Virus record (IMG/VR): IMGVR_UViG_3300028800_000059
Span: 113,319 to 177,318 of that record
Length of the DNA stretch: 64,000 nt
DNA from: a virus
Direction: 5' to 3' (one strand)
Below are positions 16,556-24,204 of the stretch, piece after piece. Within the stretch, counting starts at the first letter, position 1, and each line of letters starts with the position of its first letter. The translations under genes were made by a program, and so were the position numbers. The notes below the pieces were generated by a model. That model was not told where the DNA came from, did not search any database, and was given only the letters and a program-made list of their open reading frames with translations.

Positions 16556-17041
16556 TTAGGCCAAATTAGTCGTGGCAACACCATACATGTTTGTGCCATC
16601 GCAAATCAATGTAATGATATCCTTGGAGTTGTTCGCCGTGGACAGAGTTGGTGGTGTTCCATTCGACCATTTGAATACAGGGTTCCATGTTACGAGCCAA
16701 TTACCTCCATTGGCCTGATTAAGAATCAGAGCATGGGTTCTAAATCTCATTCCAGTAGGAGCATTGACGTTTGCGTTTGCCGTCAAAGTCAAAGTTGCTA
16801 TTTGAATTGTTTCCAAATTCCAAGAAACATTTGCGGCAAAAGTTAGATTGGCTGATGGACCTCCTTGGGAGACCACAAATGGATTGTATCTATTTTCCAT
16901 AACATTGGCAGTATATAATGCCATGTTTGCCGTAGAAATAGAATTGGATGATATATTGACATTGGCTGTTTCCAACAATTCGTTGCCGGTCATTGAAGAA
17001 AGAGCCAGAGTTTGTAACTGAGAGATTTTTGTATTTGCCAT
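16556..17041 (-). CDS. fibre-like structural protein, 161 aa
   Basis: Low-complexity, Asn/Ala/Thr-rich, beta-type sequence. The C-terminus (IITLICDGTNMYGVAT) matches the end of the protein at 46519-47595 (ILTFLSDGTYMYGVAT), so both carry one C-terminal module. A TATAAATA late promoter lies only seven bases before the ATG, with no ribosome site between them. Confidence 0.6.
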   Translation of the reverse strand: MANTKISQLQTLALSSMTGNELLETANVNISSNSISTANMALYTANVMENRYNPFVVSQGGPSANLTFAANVSWNLETIQIATLTLTANANVNAPTGMRFRTHALILNQANGGNWLVTWNPVFKWSNGTPPTLSTANNSKDIITLICDGTNMYGVATTNLA

Positions 17042-17048
17042 GGTCTAG

Positions 17049-17056
17049 TATTTATA
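17049..17056 (-). promoter_or_regulatory. late promoter TATAAATA
   Basis: Exact T4-type late core on the minus strand, intergenic, seven bases before ATG 17041 and directly after the terminator at 17058-17090. The expected start of transcription would fall about two bases before the ATG. Confidence 0.75.
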
Positions 17057-17057
17057 C

Positions 17058-17090
17058 AAAAAAATCTCGGACAAATTTCTCTGTCCGAGA
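17058..17090 (-). terminator. rho-independent terminator
   Basis: Minus-strand reading: a perfect 9-bp stem (17082-17090 pairing with 17065-17073, TCTCGGACA type), 8-base loop, then seven U residues (17058-17064). It closes transcripts coming from the NADAR region before the late promoter at 17049. Confidence 0.9.
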
Positions 17091-17401
17091 CTTCTTGTTC
17101 ATCAAATATGATCGGGGAGTGCTACCCGTCCCACCAATCCTATCTCGGCCTCCCTAACTTAGGGGCCTGATTGTATCAGGCAGACCAAACCTTGACAGGA
17201 TATTCCATGACTCCCTTGTGATTTATTAGACCTCCAAGATCGTCGTCATATACCCGACTAGTAATGGTTTTCTTGCCTACCAAATACATTTCCGTTTTCC
17301 CTTAACGGATCATGGTCGTGTGAAAGGCCGCCATGATTTATTTGGCCTACTTTAAAGGCCGCGTTGTTCCACTACGTTAAAACGCCATCATACTTGATTT
17401 C
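17091..17401 (-). ncRNA. structured leader/intergenic RNA region
   Basis: The 311 bases between the terminator and the NADAR gene fold into many short stems on the minus strand: GGCCT/AGGCC near 17350, ATCATGG/CCATGAT (17306-17337 area), CCGTT/AACGG near 17300, CCTGAT/ATCAGG near 17175, and a GGCC-CCTAA/TTAGG-GGCC hairpin near 17150. It contains the 37-codon ORF at 17176-17289. No tRNA cloverleaf or known riboswitch was seen. Calling it an RNA gene is tentative. Confidence 0.3.
17176..17289 (-). CDS. small protein, 37 aa
   Basis: A short ORF with a purine-rich ribosome site (AAGGGAAAACGG) before ATG. The product (starts MYLVGKKTITSRVYDDD, ends EYPVKVWSA) has a believable soluble composition. 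It is framed by stem-loops on both sides and followed by the terminator at 17058-17090. No homologue recognised. Confidence 0.45.
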   Translation of the reverse strand: MYLVGKKTITSRVYDDDLGGLINHKGVMEYPVKVWSA

Positions 17402-17905
17402 CTATTCCTCTACCTGCCAATCAAATGGAGTGTTTCCTCGTAAATTTTCACGGACTCGCATTAGAACACGGCCAAGATGATTTTCTCCTTCGCCTTGATA
17501 CACGCCCCAATAGCGATCCTTCCAGGTATTGCCTTCGATCAATTCTCGGTCGCCAGTCGCAAGAAGTTTTTCGCCTAAGTCTTTGTGTGATTCAAATTTA
17601 GTCAGAACATATCGTTCCATAACTTCGATTTTAATTTCATCCCAATCTTTTCTTTTGGTCACTTTTTGTCCAAGTTTTTTTGCTTTTCCTGGAGTTGATG
17701 CTTCGAAAACTTTATGTGCTTCAACAATAGAATTGGTTTTGGCTGCCTGATAGGCATGTTCTACTGTTTTGACAAGTCTCCATTTTTCATCAGGATCGTT
17801 ATAGAGCCAAGGATGATTAATTCGAATAGGGCTGAAATAGAAATTGCTTAGAAAAACATTTTCACCATCGAAATGATCAATGGCATCATTTGAAAATAGA
17901 GTCAT
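17402..17905 (-). CDS. NADAR-domain protein (YbiA-like, ADP-ribose related)
   Basis: A 167-residue protein covering the whole NADAR domain: FLSNFYFSP (18-26), the signature EHAYQAAK (49-56), TPGKAKKLG (71-79), then EGN.WKD.YWG (124-134). NADAR proteins act on N-glycosidic bonds. YbiA-type members are linked to riboflavin intermediates, and other members remove ADP-ribose from guanine in DNA, countering DarT-type toxins. In a phage it could undo ADP-ribosylation placed by host defence or protect NAD pathways; this is inference. It overlaps the upstream 71-aa gene (ATGA) in the island behind promoter 18807. Confidence 0.85.
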   Translation of the reverse strand: MTLFSNDAIDHFDGENVFLSNFYFSPIRINHPWLYNDPDEKWRLVKTVEHAYQAAKTNSIVEAHKVFEASTPGKAKKLGQKVTKRKDWDEIKIEVMERYVLTKFESHKDLGEKLLATGDRELIEGNTWKDRYWGVYQGEGENHLGRVLMRVRENLRGNTPFDWQVEE

Positions 17906-18117
17906 TCAGAATACTCCCACCAAGTATAGCAACCATCATAGGAACTACCGGCTAGAATTCCTTGGCGCTTGATTGTTTTAAACCAACACCATGGTCCTTT
18001 TCTACATGCAATTTCACATGGCCCCGGGAGAATATCATCTGGTGTAGATAATTTTACAGGGCGCCAAGCAAACCATGAATGTTTATCGGTTATGTATTTG
18101 CTCATTTGGTCAATCAT
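17902..18117 (-). CDS. hypothetical protein, 71 aa
   Basis: A tryptophan- and cysteine-containing small protein (WFAWRPVKL near the start; CEIACRKGPWCWFKTI; YTWWEYSE at the end). It is coupled to the NADAR gene by an ATGA overlap and starts just after the GIY-YIG stop. A second ATG four codons in is an alternative start. Co-expression with NADAR suggests a related role, but no family was recognised. Confidence 0.55.
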   Translation of the reverse strand: MIDQMSKYITDKHSWFAWRPVKLSTPDDILPGPCEIACRKGPWCWFKTIKRQGILAGSSYDGCYTWWEYSE

Positions 18118-18120
18118 ACA

Positions 18121-18777
18121 CTAGATTGCAGGCAAATCCAAGATATTTTTTTTCTTTTCATTTAATCGTTCACATTTAAATCCTTTGGCTTGTTTTAAAA
18201 TACCATCGGCAACTTTTACCATATTACCTTGACCAATATTATAGAGTTTGCAGAAAGCGGTAAGATTGGTGATTTTTTCTTGTTCGCCTGTTGGGTATGT
18301 GATTAACCATTCTCTTTGATTTGCTTTGCGGGCCTGGGATCGTTGATATTCAGAAGAGGTTCCTCCTTTGCGGACTTCGGAAGCTTTTTCAACTGATTTG
18401 AGCCATTTGATTCTTGTTTCTGGATTAGCTTTAGCCCATCGCTCTTTATTTGAAACGGCTATTTTATCTTTGATTTCTTGTGACATATGATTGGAAACAA
18501 GGGAAGTATTATATCCATCAGGGAGAAGACTATTTTCGGTTCTAATATGAAAAACTTCACGGTCATTGACCTGTTCTAAATTTAGACATTCTTCTAAAAT
18601 TTCAAAAGAAAAATTATCAGGTCCAAATTCTCTAAGTGCTTTGCAGAATGGAGTGTTTTTAAATTGAGCATCTTTAAGATGATTTGATTTTCTAGTATAA
18701 AGATCAGTAGTTTGACCAATGTATTTTTTTCCATTGATTCGATTTTTCCAACAATAAATGTAATATGTCTTTTCCAT
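18121..18777 (-). CDS. GIY-YIG homing endonuclease
   Basis: A 218-residue protein with the GIY-YIG core: YIYCWKN...GKKYIGQT (6-23), R29 in the LYTRKSNH helix, and the catalytic Glu in NDREVFHI (about 74). The C-terminal half is a DNA-recognition tail with helical NUMOD-like segments (ITNLTAFCKLYNI). Such free-standing enzymes cut phage genomes lacking the insert and spread by gene conversion. It has its own perfect sigma70 promoter and an AGGAGA ribosome site, and lies directly after the gene 23 terminator. Confidence 0.9.
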   Translation of the reverse strand: MEKTYYIYCWKNRINGKKYIGQTTDLYTRKSNHLKDAQFKNTPFCKALREFGPDNFSFEILEECLNLEQVNDREVFHIRTENSLLPDGYNTSLVSNHMSQEIKDKIAVSNKERWAKANPETRIKWLKSVEKASEVRKGGTSSEYQRSQARKANQREWLITYPTGEQEKITNLTAFCKLYNIGQGNMVKVADGILKQAKGFKCERLNEKKKNILDLPAI

Positions 18778-18806
18778 TACACTTCTCCTGATTGATTTAA
18801 GGTATC

Positions 18807-18835
18807 ATTATATCAAATTTGAAATTAAATGTCAA
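18807..18835 (-). promoter_or_regulatory. consensus sigma70 promoter for the GIY-YIG gene
   Basis: Minus strand: TTGACA (18830-18835), 17-base spacer, TATAAT (18807-18812), followed by AGGAGA and the ATG at 18777. Both boxes are perfect. It probably transcribes GIY-YIG, the 71-aa gene and NADAR early, up to terminator 17058-17090. Confidence 0.85.
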
Positions 18836-18845
18836 GTAGTATAAC

Positions 18846-18869
18846 AAAAAAGGGAATTTTCATTCCCTT
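18846..18869 (-). terminator. rho-independent terminator after the major capsid gene
   Basis: Minus strand: 8-bp stem AAGGGAAT / ATTCCCTT with a GAAA loop (18850-18869) and a run of U from 18851 down to 18846. It ends the gene 23 transcript, 32 bases after the stop codon. Confidence 0.88.
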
Positions 18870-18900
18870 ATCTGCTAAGTCATTGAAAAGATTGACTTTT

Positions 18901-20244
18901 TTACATGAGATTGCGAACCCTGAAGATTCGGTAGTAGATGTTAGCCTGACCAGCGGTGTTACGATCACCAACTACGCCGTCGCCGTTTGTAGTTGCGAAA
19001 GGATTGGCAACCATGCCGTATCGTGTCTTGAAACCGATACGTGGCTGGAAGGTATCCTGACCAACGGCACGTACCATCTGTAGTGGGACGTATGGACAGT
19101 AGAAGATACCAGCGTCATAAGGAGAAGTTCCCTTGTAACCAACCAGTGCTAGTTCGTCGCCGCTTGAAGAACCACCGAAGTATGGATCGATGTAAACTTT
19201 TACGCGACCACCGTGCATTGTACCAGCGAAGGTGTTGCCAGTGTCGTCAACGGATAGATTTGCATCCAGGTTTGGAGTGTACGTTAGAATTCCAGTCATG
19301 GACATTGCCGATGCTACGTCCGAAGAAACTAGAATAACGTTACCCTTGCCTCGACGTGTTGCTTTTGCAATAGCGTTGGCTTCACGTTCGATCTGGAAAA
19401 TCAGACCCTTGAACTTTTCACCCATCCAACGACCATTTGCGTCGGTGTCAAGGTCGAAAGTACCAGAGGTGGTTGTGCCGTAGGTGCAACCAACAGTTGC
19501 CGTACGATAGATTGTACGAATAACTTCACGATTGATTTCGGCAAGAACTTCTGTGGACAGAATGTTTGCCAATTCAGTTTCAGCGTCAAGACCATGAATA
19601 GCCTTCAAGTCTTGTGCCAATTCCATCGAGTATTCAGCCTTCAATGCTCGGCTACGTGCTGTTACAGTGACCTTGTCGATCTTGAATGCCATTTCAGCAA
19701 ACAGGTTTGCGCCAGTGTCTCCCAATGCTTCGGCAGATGCCGTGGACATTGCGTTACCAGTCGTATAGGCAATTGAGTTTGCAGTATTGATAACTGGGTC
19801 AGTACCAGTGTTGGTTAACTGGACGCCGGCTGTGTTACCTGCCTTGTTGCTGGAGGAGAAAGTCGTATCAGCTTCGTTGAACAACGCTTCTGTTCCACCC
19901 TGAGTTGAATAAGTGGAACGCATTGCGAAGATAAGCCCTGTTGGACCTGTCATTGGCTGAACGCCGCAAACATCATACGCAATCAAATTTGGTAGAGCGC
20001 GACGAACCAATGAAATCAGGATTGGATCGTAGTTGTTGATCGATGCACCAGTTGAGTTCGTTGGTGCCGATTCAGACAACATGTTTGGACGGGAGAAAAT
20101 ATCATTTTCTGTTGCCAAAACCTGGGTCTGGGTTTCCATGCAGAGTGCGGTGACCGCTCTCTTGTATGGGTCCTTGATCTTTGGTAGTGCTGGATGATCC
20201 AGAATTCCGGCCCATTTCTTTTCGATTGCTTCGTTAAGTAACAT
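18901..20244 (-). CDS. 23: major capsid protein (T4 gp23)
   Basis: A 447-residue HK97-fold capsid protein of the T4 type. Diagnostic segments are SRPNMLSESAPTN(S/T)TGA near residues 52-66, DPILISLVRRALPNLIAYDVCGVQPMTGP, and a C-terminus with QPRIGFKTRYGMVANPF. It builds the hexamers of the head. The N-terminus MLLNE|A contains an LxE tripeptide of the type the gene 21 protease cuts in T4. It has a strong late promoter at 20286, a CGGAGAG ribosome site, and its own terminator, as expected for the most abundant late product. Confidence 0.97.
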   Translation of the reverse strand: MLLNEAIEKKWAGILDHPALPKIKDPYKRAVTALCMETQTQVLATENDIFSRPNMLSESAPTNSTGASINNYDPILISLVRRALPNLIAYDVCGVQPMTGPTGLIFAMRSTYSTQGGTEALFNEADTTFSSSNKAGNTAGVQLTNTGTDPVINTANSIAYTTGNAMSTASAEALGDTGANLFAEMAFKIDKVTVTARSRALKAEYSMELAQDLKAIHGLDAETELANILSTEVLAEINREVIRTIYRTATVGCTYGTTTSGTFDLDTDANGRWMGEKFKGLIFQIEREANAIAKATRRGKGNVILVSSDVASAMSMTGILTYTPNLDANLSVDDTGNTFAGTMHGGRVKVYIDPYFGGSSSGDELALVGYKGTSPYDAGIFYCPYVPLQMVRAVGQDTFQPRIGFKTRYGMVANPFATTNGDGVVGDRNTAGQANIYYRIFRVRNLM

Positions 20245-20285
20245 TTTTTTTCTCTCCGTGATTTTTGTTTTTGTTGTTACGTTTT

Positions 20286-20293
20286 TATTTATA
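20286..20293 (-). promoter_or_regulatory. late promoter TATAAATA for gene 23
   Basis: Exact core on the minus strand in the gap between genes 22 and 23, about 42 bases before the gene 23 ATG, leaving room for a normal leader and ribosome site. Confidence 0.85.
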
Positions 20294-20309
20294 ATTCCTG
20301 GAATTTCAA

Positions 20310-21494
20310 TTATTTCTTGAAACGATCTAGGAACGCAAGTGTTGACTGCATTTCTGGGTCAACCTTGTCGTGGTTGGTATTATCTTCGGCAAGCATTTTT
20401 GCATTTTCTGGATCGCCAGCGTCTCTTGCGGCATCATCCAATTCTGCGCTAACGTTTGTCTTGTTGGCTGGGAAATAACTTTCCTTTAGAACTTCAAGCT
20501 TGGTTGCGAATTCTTCGTCGGTTGTGAATTCAGTTCCTTCGGCTAGCTGATAAACTTTTGCTGCCTGTACGTCAGTTAATTCCTTACAAGATTCCTTGAT
20601 GATAAGAACTTTCTTGACTTCGTTAAGTTCTTTCTTGGTATCGATCCCGCGCTGAATTTCTTCATTCAACTTGGTTTCCAATTCGTCAGCCTTGGCTGCC
20701 AATTCTTCGACAACATCAACCTTGTCTTCTGGAATGTCGATGTAGTGTTCGGCAAATAGTTTCTTTAGACCGGCCATGAAATCTTCGGTCAATTCTGTGC
20801 GGATGCCAGCTTCTACGGCGAGTTCATTGTCGGCAACCCACTGTTCGGCAACATAGCCCATATAATCATTGACTTTGTTTTCTAGGTCTTCACGAATAAC
20901 AGCCACAGCATCAGATAGTTCCTGTTGAGTCTGTTTGCGAAGAATTGTATAGGCTTCGGTTACGCGAGCGATAACGGCCGCTTCGAAAATTGTTTCGGCG
21001 CGGGTTTTGAATTCTTCGGATAGATCATCCTGGCCAGCCAATAGAGCATCAACATCTTCCTTGATGGCATCTTTCTTGACAACCTTCTTGATCAATTCCT
21101 TGTCTTCTTCTTCGTCATTGTGACCTTCAGTAATTTCATCGGCTTCGACAACGCGGGACTGCATTCCATGTTCGGAACCAGTATCACCAGACTGAGAATG
21201 TGTGCCGTCTACAAGCGATTCGGCACCTTCTTCGCTGTTTCCGTTACCAAACTGGTTTCCTGGATAAACGTGACGTGGTTCGTTTCCTACTGGAGGAGTT
21301 GCACCTGGAGGAGTTGCTGTTGGTGCACCGTGAGTTGCGGCCTGAGCCTTGTCGGCTGGATGACTTGGTGTTGGGCCACCAATTTCAGCTTCACCGTCCT
21401 GTGACAATTTCTTTGGCTTGTCTTCCTTGCCCTGTGCGGTATGAACAGAAGCGTTTAGAATGTCGGCTGCATCTTCTAGAAGTGTTCTTGCCAT
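20310..21494 (-). CDS. 22: prohead core scaffolding protein (T4 gp22-like)
   Basis: A 394-residue, highly charged protein. A disordered Gly/Pro/Ser-rich region (about 25-115) is followed by a long acidic helical part with coiled-coil character (KADELETKLNEEI...), as in T4-like gp22. It forms the scaffold core that shapes the prohead and is degraded by the gene 21 protease. The N-terminus MARTLLE|D carries an LxE site. It lies between genes 21 and 23 with a late promoter 43 bases upstream and CGGAGAA as ribosome site. Confidence 0.85.
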   Translation of the reverse strand: MARTLLEDAADILNASVHTAQGKEDKPKKLSQDGEAEIGGPTPSHPADKAQAATHGAPTATPPGATPPVGNEPRHVYPGNQFGNGNSEEGAESLVDGTHSQSGDTGSEHGMQSRVVEADEITEGHNDEEEDKELIKKVVKKDAIKEDVDALLAGQDDLSEEFKTRAETIFEAAVIARVTEAYTILRKQTQQELSDAVAVIREDLENKVNDYMGYVAEQWVADNELAVEAGIRTELTEDFMAGLKKLFAEHYIDIPEDKVDVVEELAAKADELETKLNEEIQRGIDTKKELNEVKKVLIIKESCKELTDVQAAKVYQLAEGTEFTTDEEFATKLEVLKESYFPANKTNVSAELDDAARDAGDPENAKMLAEDNTNHDKVDPEMQSTLAFLDRFKK

Positions 21495-21536
21495 GGTAGA
21501 TATTCTCCGTAATTCAAATTGATTGTTTGGTGAAAT

Positions 21537-21544
21537 TATTTATA
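21537..21544 (-). promoter_or_regulatory. late promoter TATAAATA for gene 22
   Basis: Exact core on the minus strand. Its TAA is the stop codon of gene 21 (21540-21542), so the promoter is built over the end of the upstream gene, 42 bases before the gene 22 ATG. Confidence 0.7.
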
Positions 21545-22199
21545 CTTTTGATAACTTTGAGAAAAACGCATCCATTACTTTAATAGCGCGAGTTTCATAG
21601 TCTTTTTGATTTTTAGACTCGTTCAAATACTTGACGGCCTTGGATTGACTTGCTGGCAACCATTGCTTGTTTTCATAGACCCATTCGGCGCCTTCGTAAA
21701 TGCCATTGACAAAGGCATCCGGGGCGGATGGATCGATTACGATATCGGCTGCTGTCATTAGGCGAAGGTCTGGTTGGACTATCGAGGCACCATTTGATTC
21801 TTTCAGCGAACCAAGAGCCCGGGAAGAAGCTGCAAGTTGGCCACCGTCATTTAGGATTGCGCGAACGATATTACCCTGTGGAGTTGTTCCAATTTTGGCT
21901 TTGCCAATCCAGTTGTCGCCGTCTTCTTTCAAAGAAGTGATACGGTGGGAAATTCTATCTTCATTGATTTTTGGTGTGTCTGGATGCCCTAGTTCGCCGT
22001 AGGCACGATTACGATTTACGTATTGCGTGATATAACGGGCACATTCATTTCGCAACGTTTCTTTTGGATAGATACGGCCATTCTTATTGAGTTTATTGGC
22101 CTGCATGAAAATGCCGTGGATGTAGTAATCCTTGCCTCCTGTTGAAGTGGCTTCGGTTAGGACTTCGAATTCTTGAATATCTTCTTTGATTAATAACAT
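21540..22199 (-). CDS. 21: prohead maturation protease (T4 gp21)
   Basis: A 219-residue serine protease of the T4 prohead protease family. Visible marks are NKNGRIYPKETL, the GELGHPDTP segment carrying the catalytic His, and SSRALGSL carrying the catalytic Ser. It cleaves capsid and scaffold proteins after (L/I)xE, then destroys itself. Its own N-terminus has FEVLTE|A, a matching site. The C-terminal tail (about 180-219) is basic and probably needed for assembly. Confidence 0.93.
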   Translation of the reverse strand: MLLIKEDIQEFEVLTEATSTGGKDYYIHGIFMQANKLNKNGRIYPKETLRNECARYITQYVNRNRAYGELGHPDTPKINEDRISHRITSLKEDGDNWIGKAKIGTTPQGNIVRAILNDGGQLAASSRALGSLKESNGASIVQPDLRLMTAADIVIDPSAPDAFVNGIYEGAEWVYENKQWLPASQSKAVKYLNESKNQKDYETRAIKVMDAFFSKLSKV

Positions 22200-22210
22200 A
22201 GTGGTATTAT

Positions 22211-22837
22211 TTATTCTTTCGCAGTTGCAGGACCGTGGTGTTTTAGGATTGCATTTTTCAAATCTTCATAGGCACTTGCATGTTGACTAGGTATTTGTGT
22301 TAGACGGAGAGTGCCTGATTTTTTTGATTGCGCCATTTTTTCAACATAATTATGTAAATGTTTATCAACTTCTGGATGAAGTCCATTATAATGTCTAGTA
22401 TCGTCTCCAGGAATCATGACCTTAACTGGTCCTCGTTTCCCAGCAATTGTATAGGAAGGAGTATGCGTTGGATGTGCTTCGATTCCTGCTTGATGAATTC
22501 CTGCACGTCCTGGATTATCGAAAGATCGACCATCGGAAGTCTTGAAACGATTTTCCCATTCGACATTGCGCCGACCTGGACCGGCTTCATTCAAAGAAGA
22601 TTCATTATAGGTTTTGCGTTTTCCTGTGCCTTTGCAAATTTCACATGTAATGGTTTTCTTCGGTCTTGTGTCGGGGCCTCCTCCACCATATGGTAAATGA
22701 ACTTGATATTTTCCTTTACCATTACATTTAGAACATGTCTTGTTTTTTTCATCTTCACCTTTAAGAAATTTATCATGGGCTCGCGCATTATCGCGTCCTG
22801 GAGACATTTCTGTTATATAAGTCTTGAATGATTTCAT
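22211..22837 (-). CDS. head-region protein with two CxxCxGxG zinc motifs and a capsid-targeting-like N-terminus
   Basis: A 208-residue protein. It begins MKSFKTYITE, a ten-residue peptide that closely resembles the T4 internal-protein capsid-targeting sequence ending in (L/I)xE. Next come two DnaJ-type motifs, CSKCNGKG (about 35) and CEICKGTG (about 65), which together could bind one zinc. The C-terminal part (GLHPEVDKHL ... LKNAILKHHGP) matches the C-terminus of the protein at 29020. A packaged head protein is suggested. It is coupled to the gene upstream by an ATGA overlap. Confidence 0.65.
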   Translation of the reverse strand: MKSFKTYITEMSPGRDNARAHDKFLKGEDEKNKTCSKCNGKGKYQVHLPYGGGGPDTRPKKTITCEICKGTGKRKTYNESSLNEAGPGRRNVEWENRFKTSDGRSFDNPGRAGIHQAGIEAHPTHTPSYTIAGKRGPVKVMIPGDDTRHYNGLHPEVDKHLHNYVEKMAQSKKSGTLRLTQIPSQHASAYEDLKNAILKHHGPATAKE

Positions 22838-23337
22838 GCTCGCAGCCCTAGTGCCTTTCTTTTCCGTAGTGACCTTTTCAAGGCCATTCTTGTTCTACTT
22901 CTTTTTGATTTTCTTTTTCGGACGGCCTTTCGAGCGCCCATTTTTCTAGCCCGTCTTTCAGCCGAACTCATTCTAACTAATCGTCCACCGCGTAACGTAT
23001 AACCTTTCACATTCGATAATCTTTTTCGGCGCTGGATTTTTCCACGGCGAATTCGAATTCTAATGATCTTGATCCGTGGAGCCTCTTCTAGATTTTCTTC
23101 TTTTCTCAAGGCTGGTTCACGATAATCTATAGTTTCATCATATTCAGGATCACTCATTCCAAAGGAATCTTCGTCCACAACATATTTCTTTGCCGAGTAG
23201 GCCTTCTTGGCTTCTTCGACCTTTTTGGCACAAATCTTTTTTATCTGTTCTTTAAATTCTTCACCAAGTCGAACGCGATTTCCCGTAATGATATGGTCAA
23301 GAAGTTTTTTATTATTGAGACCCGACACCAGTACCAC
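22834..23337 (-). CDS. basic prohead core / internal protein (T4 gp67-68 position)
   Basis: A 167-residue protein with an acidic middle (DEDSFGMSDPEYDETIDYREP) and a strongly basic C-terminal third (about 25 Arg/Lys in the last 70 residues, ending RKRKALGLRA). Arg/Lys-rich tails of this kind occur in T4-like prohead core proteins and would bind DNA or the scaffold. There is no ATG at the start. GTG 23337 or, better spaced behind GGGGTGG, GTG 23328 must be used. It overlaps the upstream gene by 26 bases. Confidence 0.6.
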   Translation of the reverse strand: MVLVSGLNNKKLLDHIITGNRVRLGEEFKEQIKKICAKKVEEAKKAYSAKKYVVDEDSFGMSDPEYDETIDYREPALRKEENLEEAPRIKIIRIRIRRGKIQRRKRLSNVKGYTLRGGRLVRMSSAERRARKMGARKAVRKRKSKRSRTRMALKRSLRKRKALGLRA

Positions 23338-23884
23338 CCCGAGGTGATCTTACTCCGGCGTTGAATGCCATAGGATCGGCTGTCTGGCCCATGTCATAAT
23401 CTGTTCCAATCCACTGACCAGTCTTTCGGCCTTCAATGATTACTGTATAACCAGTGTTGGCAACCATGCCCAATGTCTGCAATCCAATATCGCCTTTTGT
23501 ATTGGCGGCCGGAAGATTGTTTTTGAATACATCCACATCCGAAGCAGATTCGAACAAGGCGGTACCAAGACCAGCGGCCACGATTGTTGCATTTGCTACG
23601 TTGGTTGGATCAGTCGAGGCCCAGAATATAATTACTTCACCAGCAAGACCGTTTACAGTAATATTAATACGTTTGATTGTTGTCCGATATGTGGACAAGT
23701 AAACACTGTTAGCGTTGCCGGCAGCAATCAAACCATTGGTGTCCAATGCACCCTGTAGATTAGCGACATGAATTTTTGTATTTGATGTTTCCTGCCCGTT
23801 TGCACCATCAAATCGTCCGATAAGTTTGATTACAAATCGACGTGAATTGTCTTCTAATGTTTGAGTTTCGAATATGTTTGCCAT
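23312..23884 (-). CDS. virion structural protein, 190 aa
   Basis: A beta-rich, Ala/Thr/Gly-rich protein without low-complexity repeats, typical of capsid decoration or tail-associated proteins (FVIKLIGRFDG near residue 17, a Gly-rich C-terminus). The position in the head cluster between genes 21 and 20 favours a head role. It has the ribosome site AGAGGAT and a TCTAAATA late-type element just upstream. Family not recognised. Confidence 0.55.
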   Translation of the reverse strand: MANIFETQTLEDNSRRFVIKLIGRFDGANGQETSNTKIHVANLQGALDTNGLIAAGNANSVYLSTYRTTIKRINITVNGLAGEVIIFWASTDPTNVANATIVAAGLGTALFESASDVDVFKNNLPAANTKGDIGLQTLGMVANTGYTVIIEGRKTGQWIGTDYDMGQTADPMAFNAGVRSPRGGTGVGSQ

Positions 23885-23901
23885 GGGTTATCCTCTTCGT
23901 C

Positions 23902-24204
23902 TTATTTAGATTTTAGGCTGGTTATAATTTTGGAAACCCTGGTAGATTCAGGCTTATAGGATTCACTTACCGTAGAAATATCATCGTCTTTACCCGACAC
24001 GTTATATGGTACCGAAATATATTTGTCAATTGCGGTTATGTAATAAAGAGCAATTCGTTTTCCTTGAGGAAATGTCCGAATTGCTGTTCGCCGCATTATA
24101 AGGGTTGGTGGAGGATCGCGGTGTGACGTTGATGGTGTGTTATCATCGTCCTTCTCGTTGGCGCTCTCCACCAATTCTGATTTGAATACTTCAAGGGTTT
24201 TCAT
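23902..24204 (-). CDS. hypothetical head-region protein with targeting-like N-terminus, 100 aa
   Basis: Starts MKTLEVFKSELVE|S, which again looks like a T4 capsid-targeting peptide ending at an LxE cleavage site. The middle is disordered and acidic, the rest beta-like (RIALYYITAIDKYISVPYNV). Coupled to the gene upstream (TAATG). No recognised domain. Confidence 0.5.
   Translation of the reverse strand: MKTLEVFKSELVESANEKDDDNTPSTSHRDPPPTLIMRRTAIRTFPQGKRIALYYITAIDKYISVPYNVSGKDDDISTVSESYKPESTRVSKIITSLKSK

Noticed and set aside
17101-17400. tRNA gene in the gap before the NADAR gene
   Set aside because: Stems and a CCACC end-like string are present, but no cloverleaf with a TTCGA-type T-loop and matched acceptor arm could be built on either strand.
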